A stretch of DNA of 64,000 bases from Peptoniphilus ovalis (GCF_018919265.1 NZ_JAHLQO010000002.1:205524-269523), one strand, 5' to 3'; positions 52,737 through 61,920 are shown, numbered from the stretch's first letter. The notes: generated from the letters alone by a model not told the origin. Translations and numbers: made by a program.

Positions 52737-53513
52737 ATGTTATTAGTAATAGATGTAGGGAATACTTCAATAGCTTGGGGAGTTTATAAAGGCGATGAAC
52801 TTGTAAATGATTTTAGGACTTCAACTGTAAAGACTAGAACTTCAGATGAGTATGGTTTGATTTTTATTAACACACTTACTCATGCAAATATTGATCCTCA
52901 AGAAATTGAAGATGTAATTATTTCATCAGTAGTGCCAAACCTAATGCACACTCTTCCATCAATGGTAATTAAATATTTTAACAAGAAGCCAATTGTTGTA
53001 AATACAGATTTAAAATTAGGACTTAATATAGAATACGACAATCCAAAGGAAGTAGGGGCAGACAGAATTGTAAATGCAGTGGCTGCAATTGAGCAATATG
53101 GAGCCCAATCAATTATAGTTGATATTGGTACTGCAATGACTTTTTGTATAGTTGATAGAGATAAAAATTATCTTGGAGGCCTTATCATGCCTGGAATCGG
53201 AATTTCTGCAGAGGCATTATTTATGATGACTTCAAAGCTTCCTAAGATAGAAATTATTGCACCGGAAAAGGTGATTCAAGCTAACACTATTGGTGCAATG
53301 CAATCAGGACTATACTACGGATATACTGCAATGATTGATGGAATTATTGAAAGACTTTTAAAAGAACTTGACTGGAAAGAAGAAGAGACTAATATAATTT
53401 CTACAGGTGGATTTTCCACTATGCTTACAAGTGATTCTAAATTTGATGTAATAATTAACAGATACTTAACACTTGAAGGCTTGAAATTAATTTATGAAAT
53501 GAACAAGGAATGA
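52737..53513 (+). CDS. coaX: Type III pantothenate kinase
   Basis: 258 residues, first step of CoA synthesis from pantothenate. ASKHA-fold motifs: DVGNTSIAWGV at residues 5-15, GADRIVNAVAA near 102 and DIGTAMTFCIVD near 124. Type III enzymes are not feedback inhibited by CoA. It sits in the Bacillus order ftsH...coaX...dusB...greA-lysS, and its substrate is the product of PanC encoded at 57149. Confidence 0.95.
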   Translation: MLLVIDVGNTSIAWGVYKGDELVNDFRTSTVKTRTSDEYGLIFINTLTHANIDPQEIEDVIISSVVPNLMHTLPSMVIKYFNKKPIVVNTDLKLGLNIEYDNPKEVGADRIVNAVAAIEQYGAQSIIVDIGTAMTFCIVDRDKNYLGGLIMPGIGISAEALFMMTSKLPKIEIIAPEKVIQANTIGAMQSGLYYGYTAMIDGIIERLLKELDWKEEETNIISTGGFSTMLTSDSKFDVIINRYLTLEGLKLIYEMNKE

Positions 53514-53524
53514 AGCGAGAATAG

Positions 53525-54451
53525 ATGCTTAAAATACTAGCACCCATGGCGGGCTTTACAGATATTGCCTTTAGAGAAATAGCAACGGAAAAGGGAGCAG
53601 ACTTAACTGTTACAGAAATGGTTTCTGCAATGGCGCTAGTCTATGAAAACAAAAAGACAATTGATCTTTTGCAAATCTCGCCAGAAGAAAAAAAGGTGGC
53701 AGTTCAAATTTTTGGAAGTGATCCAAAGATAATGGCTGAAGCTGCAAAAATTTTAAATGACTACGATTTTTCATATATTGATATAAATATGGGTTGCCCT
53801 GCTCCTAAAATCGTAAAAAACAATTCAGGATCTTTTCTATTATCTGACCCAACACTTGTTTATGAAATAGTAAAAGCTGTTGTAGATGCATCAGACAAAC
53901 CTGTGTCTTGTAAAGTTCGCAAGGGAATAAAAAATGTATCTTCAATGAAGGCTATAAAAAATATCGAAAAAGCTGGAGCTTCCTTTGTTACAGTTCACGG
54001 AAGAACACGTGAAGAATACTATACAGGTAAGGCGGACTGGGACTTTATAAAAGAAGTAAAAGAAAATGTAAAAATTCCTGTTATAGGCAATGGAGATATA
54101 GAAACACCTGAAGATGCAATAAAAAAGATAAAATATTCTGGAGTAGATGGAGTTGCTATTGGAAGAGGCGCTGTTGGAAATCCATATCTATTTAATCAAA
54201 TTGAAGAACTTTTAGAGACTGGAAAATATAGTGTCCCAAGTAATAGAGAAAAGCTCATGCTTTGTCTTGATGAACTCCAAAGAAAAATAAAATATCGTGG
54301 AGAAAAACTTGGCATACTTGAGATGCGAAAGGTATATTCTCATTATTTCAAGGGAATGAGAGATTCCAAAGAGATACGAAATGAATTAAATAGGCTTAAA
54401 GACAAAGATAAAATAATAAAGTTAATTGAAGAATATATAGAAGCAAATTAA
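53525..54451 (+). CDS. dusB: tRNA-dihydrouridine synthase
   Basis: A 308-residue FMN enzyme reducing uridines in tRNA D-loops. APMAGFTDIAFREIA at the start, catalytic Cys in MGCPAPKIVKNNSG near residue 99 and VTVHGRTREEYYTGKADW near 154. 11 bases after coaX; terminator follows. Confidence 0.95.
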   Translation: MLKILAPMAGFTDIAFREIATEKGADLTVTEMVSAMALVYENKKTIDLLQISPEEKKVAVQIFGSDPKIMAEAAKILNDYDFSYIDINMGCPAPKIVKNNSGSFLLSDPTLVYEIVKAVVDASDKPVSCKVRKGIKNVSSMKAIKNIEKAGASFVTVHGRTREEYYTGKADWDFIKEVKENVKIPVIGNGDIETPEDAIKKIKYSGVDGVAIGRGAVGNPYLFNQIEELLETGKYSVPSNREKLMLCLDELQRKIKYRGEKLGILEMRKVYSHYFKGMRDSKEIRNELNRLKDKDKIIKLIEEYIEAN

Positions 54452-54478
54452 GAATTGTCACTTGGCAATTCTTTTTTA
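54452..54478 (+). terminator. Terminator after dusB
   Basis: AGAATTG pairs with CAATTCT around TCACTTGG, followed by six Ts. Confidence 0.85.
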
Positions 54479-54502
54479 AATTCTTGTAAATACTGAAATT
54501 TC

Positions 54503-54531
54503 TTGACATTTAAAGCACATTCGATTATAAT
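54503..54531 (+). promoter_or_regulatory. Consensus promoter of greA-lysS
   Basis: TTGACA (54503-54508), 17 bases, TATAAT (54526-54531): both hexamers perfect. Confidence 0.9.
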
Positions 54532-54554
54532 AGCCTAGATTGAATAGTTTACTA

Positions 54555-54584
54555 AAAAGGGCGTCAAACGCCTTATTTTTTATA
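54555..54584 (+). terminator. Early terminator in the greA leader (attenuator)
   Basis: AAGGGCG, loop TCAAA, CGCCTTA, then TTTTTT. The stem AAGG-CG/CGCCTT has one bulged G. It lies some 20-45 bases after the expected start site and before the greA ribosome site, so most transcripts may stop as a short RNA. Confidence 0.7.
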
Positions 54585-54602
54585 TATAAGGGAGAGAGTA
54601 TT

Positions 54603-55076
54603 TTGGAAAAAGATATATTTTTTACACCAGAAGGTCTAGAAAAAATTGAAAATGAAATTGAATATTTAAAAACCGTTAGAAGAAAAGAAGTTTCTGAAAG
54701 AATTAAAGTAGCTTTAGGCTATGGAGACTTATCAGAAAACTCTGAATATGATGAAGCTAAAAACGAACAAGCTCAAGTTGAAGAAAGAATTGCAAAGCTT
54801 GAAATGATGGTTAGAAATGCTAAAATAATAGATGAAAGTGATTTAAACACAGAAGTCGTAAATATTGGTTCAAAAGTTAAAGTTAAAGACATTGAATCAG
54901 GAGATGAAGACGAATACACTATCGTTGGTTCAGCTGAGGCAGATCCACTTGAAGGAAAAATATCTAACGAATCACCAGTTGGCTCTAAATTAATTGGAAA
55001 CCACGTTGGAGATGTAGTTGATGTTGAAGTTCCAGATGGAATTATAAAGTACGAAATTTGTGAAATAACTATTTAG
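54603..55076 (+). CDS. greA: Transcription elongation factor GreA
   Basis: 157 residues from the TTG at 54603 behind AAGGGAGAGAG; the frame is open upstream through the attenuator, which is not coding. The N-terminal coiled coil inserts into the RNA polymerase secondary channel and stimulates cleavage of backtracked RNA ([20 protein letters not shown] near residue 38 includes the acidic tip). The C-terminal [17 protein letters not shown] is typical. lysS starts 11 bases later. Confidence 0.95.
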   Translation: MEKDIFFTPEGLEKIENEIEYLKTVRRKEVSERIKVALGYGDLSENSEYDEAKNEQAQVEERIAKLEMMVRNAKIIDESDLNTEVVNIGSKVKVKDIESGDEDEYTIVGSAEADPLEGKISNESPVGSKLIGNHVGDVVDVEVPDGIIKYEICEITI

Positions 55077-55087
55077 GAGGAATTTTT

Positions 55088-57001
55088 TTGAAGAATTCAA
55101 ACGAAGCTAATCTTAATGAAATGCTCTTAATGAGAAGACAAAAGCTTGAAGAATTAAGACAAGAAGGAAAAGACCCTTTCATTCATGAAACTTATGATGT
55201 AGACGCATATTCTAAAGACATCAAAGATGAGTTTAACGAAGCAGATGAAAGAGAAGTTTTAATTGCTGGTCGTGTAATGAGCAAAAGACGCCATGGAAAG
55301 ATTTGTTTTCTTGATGTGAGAGATTCTAAGGGAAATATACAAGTTTTTGCTAGAAAAGATGTCCTAGAAGAAAAATATGAAGATGTTAAAGGATTAGACA
55401 TTGGTGATATCATTGGCGTTAAGGGAATTGTATTTCAAACTGAAGCTGGAGAAATTACAGTAAGAGCAACAGATTTAGTTCTTCTTTCAAAATCTCTACA
55501 AATTCTACCAGAAAAATTCCACGGACTTAAAGATCCAGACTTAAGATACAGACAAAGATATGTTGATTTAATCGTAAATCCTGAAGTCAAAGAAGTATTC
55601 TTAAAGAGAACTCAAATCATAAAAAAAATCAGAGAATTTTTAGATGACAGAGGATTCTTAGAAGTTGAAACACCAATCCTTGGCACAGTTGCAGGTGGAG
55701 CAAATGCAAGACCTTTCTACACTCACCACAATACTCTTGATATCGATATGCAACTTAGAATTGCCAATGAACTTTTCTTAAAAAGACTAATAGTTGGTGG
55801 ATTTGACAAAGTTTATGAAATGGGCAAGATGTTTAGAAATGAAGGAATGGATACAAGACACAATCCTGAGTTTACAAATATTGAGCTATACCAAGCATAT
55901 GCAGATTATCACGAAATGATGAGAATTACTGAACAACTTTTTGAATACGTAGCTACAGAAGTTTTAGGTTCTCCAGAAATCGAATACCAAGGAACAAAGC
56001 TTAACTTAAAGGCACCTTGGAAGAGAATCACAATGATTGATGCTGTTAAAGAATATGCAGGCGTTGACTTTAATGAAGTAGATACAGATGAAAAGGCAAG
56101 AGAAGTTGCAAAAGAAAAGGGACTTGAAATTGAAGAAAACGCAACTTGGGGCAAGATTCTTTCAGAAATGTTTGAAGAATTTTGTGAAGAACATTTAGTT
56201 CAACCAACATTTGTAATTGGACACCCAGTTGAAGTTTCTCCACTTGCAAAGAGAGACCCTAAAGATCCAAGACTTACTCAAAGATTTGAAGCTTTCATCA
56301 ATAGATGGGAATTTGCAAATGCATTCTCAGAACTTAATGACCCAATTGACCAAAGACAAAGATTTGAAGCACAAGTTGCAGAAAAAGCGGCTGGAGATGA
56401 TGAAGCTCATCCAATGGATTCAGACTTTATAAATGCACTTGAAGTTGGACTTCCTCCTACAGGTGGACTTGGAATTGGTGTTGACAGAATGATTGTACTT
56501 CTAACTGATCAACCAAGTATTAGAGATGTACTACTATTCCCAACAATGAAACCACTAGGAAATGAAGTTGCAGAAATGCAAAAAAATAAATCGCTTGATG
56601 ATGCAAACTCATCAAATGAAAAGATTGACTTCTCAAAAGTTAAAGTTGAACCACTTTTCAAAGACATGGTAGACTTTGACACATTCTCAAAATCAGACTT
56701 TAGAGCAGTTAAGGTTAAAGAATGCGAAGAAGTTCCAAAATCAAATAAACTTTTAAAATTCACATTAGATGATGGAAGTGGAGAAGATAGAGTAATCCTT
56801 TCAGGAATCAAAGCTTATTATTCTCCTGAAGAATTAGTTGGAAAAACACTAATTGCAATCACTAACCTTCCACCAAGAAAAATGATGGGAATTGACTCTT
56901 GTGGAATGCTTTTATCAGCAGTTCACGAAGAAGAAGGCGAAGAAAAATTAAATCTTCTAATGGTAGCAAATAAAATACCAGCAGGAGCTAAAATATATTA
57001 A
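55088..57001 (+). CDS. lysS: Lysyl-tRNA synthetase with C-terminal EMAPII-like tRNA-binding domain
   Basis: 637 residues from a TTG behind AGGAGG. Residues 1-495 are a normal class II LysRS: OB anticodon domain, motif 2 [20 protein letters not shown] near residue 245 and motif 3 [16 protein letters not shown] near 462. The last 110 residues (from [20 protein letters not shown]) form a domain of the Arc1p/EMAPII/MetRS-beta type, ending [15 protein letters not shown]. This domain is normally the tail of methionyl-tRNA synthetase. It probably raises affinity for tRNA. Confidence 0.93.
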   Translation: MKNSNEANLNEMLLMRRQKLEELRQEGKDPFIHETYDVDAYSKDIKDEFNEADEREVLIAGRVMSKRRHGKICFLDVRDSKGNIQVFARKDVLEEKYEDVKGLDIGDIIGVKGIVFQTEAGEITVRATDLVLLSKSLQILPEKFHGLKDPDLRYRQRYVDLIVNPEVKEVFLKRTQIIKKIREFLDDRGFLEVETPILGTVAGGANARPFYTHHNTLDIDMQLRIANELFLKRLIVGGFDKVYEMGKMFRNEGMDTRHNPEFTNIELYQAYADYHEMMRITEQLFEYVATEVLGSPEIEYQGTKLNLKAPWKRITMIDAVKEYAGVDFNEVDTDEKAREVAKEKGLEIEENATWGKILSEMFEEFCEEHLVQPTFVIGHPVEVSPLAKRDPKDPRLTQRFEAFINRWEFANAFSELNDPIDQRQRFEAQVAEKAAGDDEAHPMDSDFINALEVGLPPTGGLGIGVDRMIVLLTDQPSIRDVLLFPTMKPLGNEVAEMQKNKSLDDANSSNEKIDFSKVKVEPLFKDMVDFDTFSKSDFRAVKVKECEEVPKSNKLLKFTLDDGSGEDRVILSGIKAYYSPEELVGKTLIAITNLPPRKMMGIDSCGMLLSAVHEEEGEEKLNLLMVANKIPAGAKIY

Positions 57002-57008
57002 TGAAATT

Positions 57009-57040
57009 AAGTCGAGGCATTTAAGCCTTGACTTTTTTTA
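57009..57040 (+). terminator. Terminator after lysS
   Basis: AAGTCGAGGC (57009-57018) pairs with GCCTTGACTT (57025-57034), then a T run. Confidence 0.88.
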
Positions 57041-57051
57041 TTTCCTAAAAG

Positions 57052-57060
57052 TGGTATAAT
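57052..57060 (+). promoter_or_regulatory. Extended -10 promoter of panC
   Basis: TGGTATAAT is an extended -10 box; no -35 is needed or seen. The start site is expected near 57067, directly at the first base of the leader structure. Confidence 0.65.
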
Positions 57061-57066
57061 CGACAT

Positions 57067-57148
57067 CGGAGACGGTATTATTTTTATAAACCGTACTTAA
57101 ATATTTATAATTAAATATTTCTCCAAAAATATTTTTAAGGAGAGTAAA
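57067..57148 (+). ncRNA. Switch-like structured leader of panC
   Basis: GGAG (57068-57071) pairs with CTCC (57121-57124) and closes a three-way junction of ACGGT/ACCGT (57072-57076, 57090-57094) and AAATATTTA/TAAATATTT (57099-57107, 57112-57120). The same CTCC can instead pair with the ribosome site GGAGA (57139-57143). The two folds are exclusive, the layout of a translational riboswitch. The pan motif RNA, known before pantothenate genes in Firmicutes, is a candidate identity. Confidence 0.6.
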
Positions 57149-57982
57149 ATGAAAGTATTAAGAAATGTCGAAGATGCATTGGAATTTACTAATGGAAATT
57201 ACCAAAAGACTGTGGGCTTAGTTCCAACAATGGGATATCTCCATGCAGGCCACAAATCATTAATCGACGAAGCAAGAAAGAACAATGATATTGTAATCGT
57301 GTCAATTTTTGTCAATCCAACTCAATTTGGGCCAAACGAAGACTACGATGCATATCCAAGAGATGAAAAGAGAGATTTTAAACTTTGTGAAGATGCAGGA
57401 GTAGATGCAGTATTTACTCCAGATGCAAAAGAGTTTTACAAAAATCACAAAACCTATGTAACTATCGAAGACTTAAAGGACAATTTATGTGGCAAGACTA
57501 GACCAATTCACTTTAGAGGAGTCTTAACAGTTCTAACAAAATTATTCCACATATTTAGACCTACAAATGCATACTTTGGAAGAAAAGATGCGCAACAATA
57601 TTTAATAGTTAAAAAAGCAGTAGAAGATTTAAATTTCGGTATTAACATCATTCCTGTTCCAATTAAAAGAGAAGATGATGGACTTGCAATCTCATCTAGA
57701 AATGTATATCTTTCAGATGAAGAGAGAAAGGCTGCTCCAATTTTAAACAAAGCTTTAGAAAAGGGGAAAAGTTCAATTAAAAAAGGAATGAAAGCAGAAG
57801 ACTTAATCAAAATTATAAAAGATGAAATCGAGACTGAAAAGCTTGCAGACATTGAATATGTTCAAGTAGTTGATACAAAAGAAATAAAAGATGTCGATGT
57901 AATTGATAGAGATGTTCTAGTTGCACTTGCTGTTCGATTTGGCAACACTAGACTTATAGATAACTTCTTCTACGAGGTTTAA
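57149..57982 (+). CDS. panC: Pantothenate synthetase
   Basis: 277 residues, joining pantoate and beta-alanine with ATP. The HIGH-like VPTMGYLHAGHKSLIDEA is near residue 25, FVNPTQFGPNEDYDAYPRD near 54, FGRKDAQQYLIVKKAVEDL near 146 and the KMSKS-like ISSRNVYLS near 182. panB, panE and panD are not nearby. The next gene is a BASS transporter one base away, which suggests pantoate or ketopantoate is imported. Confidence 0.95.
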   Translation: MKVLRNVEDALEFTNGNYQKTVGLVPTMGYLHAGHKSLIDEARKNNDIVIVSIFVNPTQFGPNEDYDAYPRDEKRDFKLCEDAGVDAVFTPDAKEFYKNHKTYVTIEDLKDNLCGKTRPIHFRGVLTVLTKLFHIFRPTNAYFGRKDAQQYLIVKKAVEDLNFGINIIPVPIKREDDGLAISSRNVYLSDEERKAAPILNKALEKGKSSIKKGMKAEDLIKIIKDEIETEKLADIEYVQVVDTKEIKDVDVIDRDVLVALAVRFGNTRLIDNFFYEV

Positions 57983-57983
57983 A

Positions 57984-58940
57984 ATGATTAGAAAAATTTC
58001 ATCATATATTGAAAAGTACTTAATTTTGATAATTTTACTATTATCAGCATGTGCGTTAAGATTTCCTGACGGTTTTAAATTTATGACAAATTATACTTCT
58101 CTATTTTTAGCAGTAGCTATGTTTGGAATGGGAACAAGTATTGAAGTAGTTAATTTTAAAAATTTATTAAAGTCTCCAAAAATAATTTTCTTAGGGGCAC
58201 TTTGTCAATACACTATTATGCCATTACTTGCTATGGTTTTGTGTTTTGTATTTAAACTACCAAAAGACATAAGTCTAGGTGTAATTCTTGTAGGAGCTTG
58301 TCCAGGAGGAACAGCGTCAAATGTACTAAGTCATATAGCTGAAGGAGATGTAGCTTATTCAGTTCTTTTAACTATAGCTTCTACACTTCTTGCACCAGTA
58401 GTCACACCTCTACTAGTATATTTAATGGCTGGATCAATAGTTGAAGTTTCATTTTTTGCAATGTTTAAGTCAATTGTAGAAGTAATTGTAATACCAGTTG
58501 GACTTGGAATTTTTGTTAATGCAGTTTTAAGAAATAAAATTAAAAAAATAGATTTTATATTCCCATTAATTTCTTCTGCTGCAATTGCATTAATTATTGC
58601 TGCAATAGTTGGACTTAATGCAGAAAAAATCATGACATCAGGATTATTAGCCTTTGCAGTTGTAATAATTCACAATTTGTTTGGACTATTAATAGGACTA
58701 GGAGTAGGAAAATTATTTAACTTAGATTATAATAAGAAATCAACTTTATCAATAGAAGTTGGCACTCAAAATTCTGGACTTGCAGTGGTTCTTGCAAATA
58801 CAAATTTTGCACTTAATCCATTAGCTGCACTTCCAGGAGCAATATTTTCAGTGATACAAAATCTTATTGGATCAATATTTGCTCATTTGAGAGCTGACAT
58901 AAAACATAAAAAATTAGAAAATGTAGAAATAAATATTTAA
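57984..58940 (+). CDS. BASS-family transporter, probably PanS-like ((keto)pantoate uptake)
   Basis: A 318-residue protein with nine or ten membrane helices of the bile-acid:sodium symporter family. GACPGGTASNVLSHIAEGDV near residue 94 and GTQNSGLAVVLANTNF near 259 are family signatures. In Salmonella the family member PanS imports ketopantoate. The one-base gap to panC makes the same substrate class likely here. Another organic anion cannot be excluded. Confidence 0.82.
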   Translation: MIRKISSYIEKYLILIILLLSACALRFPDGFKFMTNYTSLFLAVAMFGMGTSIEVVNFKNLLKSPKIIFLGALCQYTIMPLLAMVLCFVFKLPKDISLGVILVGACPGGTASNVLSHIAEGDVAYSVLLTIASTLLAPVVTPLLVYLMAGSIVEVSFFAMFKSIVEVIVIPVGLGIFVNAVLRNKIKKIDFIFPLISSAAIALIIAAIVGLNAEKIMTSGLLAFAVVIIHNLFGLLIGLGVGKLFNLDYNKKSTLSIEVGTQNSGLAVVLANTNFALNPLAALPGAIFSVIQNLIGSIFAHLRADIKHKKLENVEINI

Positions 58941-58944
58941 TATA

Positions 58945-58977
58945 GAAGTGTTGGATTAGTCCAACACTTTTTTATTT
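58945..58977 (+). terminator. Terminator after the panC operon
   Basis: AAGTGTTGGA (58946-58955), loop TTAG, TCCAACACTT (58960-58969), then Ts. Confidence 0.9.
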
Positions 58978-59040
58978 AAAATTCTATTGATAATCTTTCT
59001 CAAAAGAGTATAATATTTATAAAAATACTAGGAGGAAAAA

Positions 59041-60306
59041 ATGAATAAAAAAAGACACAATTTAAAAACAACATCACTTGGATTAATATCTGCTGCACTA
59101 GGAGTTAGTATTGCATTTGGATCACTTCCTATAAATACATATGCAGAGATACAAAATAAGCAAGAAGTAACAGAAGCTAAAGTTGATAAAGATGTTAAAT
59201 TATCAAGAGAAGATGAAATAAAACAAGCCAAAGAAGAGCTTAAAAAATATCTTGATACTTTTGATGAATCTGTAATTGAAAATACTTCAATTAAATACGA
59301 AAATGATTCTGTTAAAGAAGAAATAAAGAAATCTTTAAAAAGAGCTAAGGAATTATTAGAAGAAAAAGATATTGACGATGCAAAACTTGAAGAAATAAAA
59401 AAGATTCCTTTCAAGAAAGTTAATGGCAAGAAACAAGGTTTATTTAGAGATTATACACATAAGGCATTAGTAGATTTTGAAGTTGTAGGAGATAGAAATA
59501 TTGAAAACCCACACAACCACAAGAAATACATTGCATTAAAAGATAATAAATTAAAAATTAAAACAAGCCTTAAGGAATTACCAAAGTCTGGCGAAAATGA
59601 CAAAGTATTCTTAAAAATAAATTATGTTACAAAAGAAGATTTTGGAAATACTAAATTAGATGCAACAACTACAGCCACACCAAAATATAAAAAACAAGAA
59701 CTAGATCCTAAAAACTACACAATAAAGCCAGTAGAAGATGGATTTGAAGTAAAGATAGAAAAATTACCAGAAAATACTAAGATAGTTAAACCTATAGTAC
59801 TATTAAAACTTGCAAATAAAACATATTTTGAAAATGGAGATTTAGTATTTTTAAATAGTAAAGAATCAGCAAAAGAAGAAAAGTCAATTATCACTAAGTT
59901 TGTAATTGATAAAGACACATTTACAAAAACAGTAAATGGAAAAGAAGAAACAGTGAAAATGGATGTAGCTCCATTTATTCAAAATGATAGAACTATGTTA
60001 CCATTAAGATATGTTGCAGAATCATTATGTGCAGAAGTTAAATGGGATAATTCAACTAGAACAGCATCATTTACTAAAGATAATTTAACAGCATCAATTC
60101 AAATAGATGGAAATAAAATAAAATTATCAGATGGAAAAGAATTAACAATGGATGCTAAACCAGTTAATAAAAATGACAGAGTTTTTGTTAGTTTAACTAA
60201 TGTATCAAAAGTTTTTAATTTAACAAATGGAGATACAAAAGACGGAGTAAGTCAAGATATAGAATGGGATAATGATTCTAGATCAGTTACAATAATTAAG
60301 AAATAA
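59041..60306 (+). CDS. Secreted protein with copper-amine-oxidase-N (stalk) domain
   Basis: 421 residues with a Gram-positive signal peptide (MNKKRHNLKTTSLGLISAAL, cleavage likely after NTYA near residue 36). A charged helical region follows (about 40-125). A middle domain of unknown type has HKALVDFEVVGDRN and later beta-rich sequence. At 300-421 is a Cu_amine_oxidN1 domain: APFIQNDRTMLPLRYVAESL, VKWDNSTRTASF, IEWDNDSRSVTI. Such domains are common cell-surface modules in clostridia and need not bind copper. No sorting signal is seen. Own ribosome site and terminator. Confidence 0.8.
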   Translation: MNKKRHNLKTTSLGLISAALGVSIAFGSLPINTYAEIQNKQEVTEAKVDKDVKLSREDEIKQAKEELKKYLDTFDESVIENTSIKYENDSVKEEIKKSLKRAKELLEEKDIDDAKLEEIKKIPFKKVNGKKQGLFRDYTHKALVDFEVVGDRNIENPHNHKKYIALKDNKLKIKTSLKELPKSGENDKVFLKINYVTKEDFGNTKLDATTTATPKYKKQELDPKNYTIKPVEDGFEVKIEKLPENTKIVKPIVLLKLANKTYFENGDLVFLNSKESAKEEKSIITKFVIDKDTFTKTVNGKEETVKMDVAPFIQNDRTMLPLRYVAESLCAEVKWDNSTRTASFTKDNLTASIQIDGNKIKLSDGKELTMDAKPVNKNDRVFVSLTNVSKVFNLTNGDTKDGVSQDIEWDNDSRSVTIIKK

Positions 60307-60310
60307 TATA

Positions 60311-60336
60311 AGCCCCAGATTGTTGGGGCTTTTTCT
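60311..60336 (+). terminator. Terminator after the stalk-domain protein
   Basis: AGCCCCA (60311-60317), loop GATTGT, TGGGGCT (60324-60330), then TTTTT. Confidence 0.85.
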
Positions 60337-60812
60337 TATCTCTCGCGAACTCTTTTGACCGAAATATGCTCAATATTTAAACAATAAAACAAAACTCCAT
60401 TTATACTTCTTTCAATGGCATCTTCAACTTCTTCCATTGATGGATAATATTTTATGGCAAATTCTTTTATCTTTTCCAACAAAAGCTTTCGATCTTCAAT
60501 TATTTCAATTTTACCAAATACAATAGTTGATGATACATAATGTGACCAACCATCTTCTGAAAGCTCTTTATCTCCAAAGGTTACAAAACAGGCTTTATTA
60601 TTTTTATTTATACAGTCAACTTTATAACCAACCTTAGCACTGTGAAAATAAATTTTCCCTTCATCTCTATTGTAATGGTAATTCATTGGAATTGAATAGG
60701 GATAGTCATCTTCTCCATTAAAAGAAAGTACTCCCCTTGGACTTTTTTCTAATAAATCTTTTGCATCTTCAATTGGCAATTCATTTTAACCTCTTCTAAT
60801 TTTTCTAAACAT
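60336..60812 (-). pseudogene. PNPOx-family flavin-binding protein with an in-frame stop at codon 9
   Basis: The family start is visible: ATG at 60812 behind AGAGGTG encodes MFRKIRRG, then a TAA (60788-60786), then NELPIEDAKDLLEKSPRGVL and the rest of a normal pyridoxamine-phosphate-oxidase-like domain (GEDDYPYSIPMNYHY, IYFHSAKVGYKVD). The family normally starts MFRKMRR and reads straight through. A single base change from CAA would give this stop. A TTG at 60779, nine bases after GAGGT, could restart translation and make a 147-residue protein nearly as long as usual, so function may persist. Confidence 0.75.
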
Positions 60813-60877
60813 ATGACACCTCTACCTCTATTATGGCAAAAATTCAAAATAAATAATAGTTCTGATATAATAATTTT

Positions 60878-61192
60878 ATGGAAAAATTATACAATGTATT
60901 TAAAAATATAAAATTCTTAGAAGAAAAAGAAATTGAAGAAATAATTTATGAAGATGAAATTTTAAAAATAATTAGGACAGTGTCTCTTAATCAAGTTACA
61001 GATTATTACGATCAAGATGAACTCGAGATAGTAATATTATTAAAAGGCGTTGCAGAAATTGAATATGATAGTGGAGATGTCATAGAGCTTAACGAAGGAG
61101 ATGCCTTAGAAATAAAACCTCATGAAGTCCACAGAGTTAAAAGTCAAGAAAAAGCAGTGTGGCTTTGCATCTTTAGGAGCTGTATAAATTGA
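60878..61192 (+). CDS. Small cupin-domain protein
   Basis: A 104-residue single cupin barrel: LKGVAEIEYDSGDVIELNEG and DALEIKPHEVHRVKSQEKAV carry the two motif strands. One His (in PHEVHRV) suggests a metal site, though the first-motif His pair is not evident. Related proteins in Firmicutes are uncharacterised; sugar or small-molecule binding is a guess. It overlaps the nuclease gene by 4 bases. Confidence 0.75.
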   Translation: MEKLYNVFKNIKFLEEKEIEEIIYEDEILKIIRTVSLNQVTDYYDQDELEIVILLKGVAEIEYDSGDVIELNEGDALEIKPHEVHRVKSQEKAVWLCIFRSCIN

Positions 61193-61896
61193 AAAGAATT
61201 TTAAAAGTATCAGCAGTAGTATTAATCGCATTTTTAGGGGTTTTCCTAGAAGCTAATCCAGAAATTCTATCACAAATTGGACTAGACAGTGTAGTAGAAA
61301 TATTTCAAGAAAATAAATACGAAACACCAGATTCAAGTTACTATTTTGAAGTAGATAAAAATCCACCACAGTTTACTGAAGAAGATTTAAAAATGCAGGA
61401 TGACTTTCAAGAGTTTTCACCACTTGATAATTTAAATAGAGTGGGACAGGCCAATGCGTTGATTGGACCAGATTCACTTCCAAAAAAACCTCGTGGAGAT
61501 ATTTCAAAAATCTATCCCACAGGATGGCATCAAAAGATGTACGACTTCGTAGAGGGAAGAGCAATTTACAACAGATGTCATTTAATAGCATATTCATTAA
61601 CTGGAGAAAATGACAACTGGCTCAACCTAATGACTGGAACAAGATCCTTTAATTCACTTGGCATGGAACCCTTTGAAAGGATCGTTAGGAATTACATATA
61701 CGATACAGGGAAAAAAGTAAGGTATAGAGTTACGCCGATTTTTTTAGGGGATGAGCTATTAGCTCGAGGAGTAATTATGGAAGCATATAGCATTGAAGAT
61801 AATGGAAGGTCCATAAAGTTTAGAGTCCTTGTGAAAAATATTGAAAAGGGCGTAGAGATAGATTACAAAACTGGCAGGACAAGGAAGGCAAAATAA
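61189..61896 (+). CDS. Membrane-anchored or secreted DNA/RNA non-specific endonuclease
   Basis: 235 residues from a TTG in the end of the cupin gene. A hydrophobic segment at residues 4-22 is a signal peptide or anchor. The beta-beta-alpha-metal nuclease core is YNRCHLIAYSLTGENDNWLN (about residue 125), with GTRSFNSLGMEPFERIVRNY following, as in EndA and SpnA-like nucleases; NRCH replaces the usual DRGH. Expected to degrade extracellular DNA for nutrition, uptake or spread. Start and topology uncertain. Confidence 0.82.
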   Translation: MKRILKVSAVVLIAFLGVFLEANPEILSQIGLDSVVEIFQENKYETPDSSYYFEVDKNPPQFTEEDLKMQDDFQEFSPLDNLNRVGQANALIGPDSLPKKPRGDISKIYPTGWHQKMYDFVEGRAIYNRCHLIAYSLTGENDNWLNLMTGTRSFNSLGMEPFERIVRNYIYDTGKKVRYRVTPIFLGDELLARGVIMEAYSIEDNGRSIKFRVLVKNIEKGVEIDYKTGRTRKAK

Positions 61897-61920
61897 TTTC
61901 AATAAAAAAATGAAAATCAG

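Noticed and set aside
54540..54602. N-terminal extension of GreA
   Set aside because: It spans the leader terminator; GreA is normally 157-158 residues, matching the TTG start at 54603.
57061..57124. T-box or SAM riboswitch before panC
   Set aside because: No T-box sequence, no S-box motifs and no terminator in this leader.
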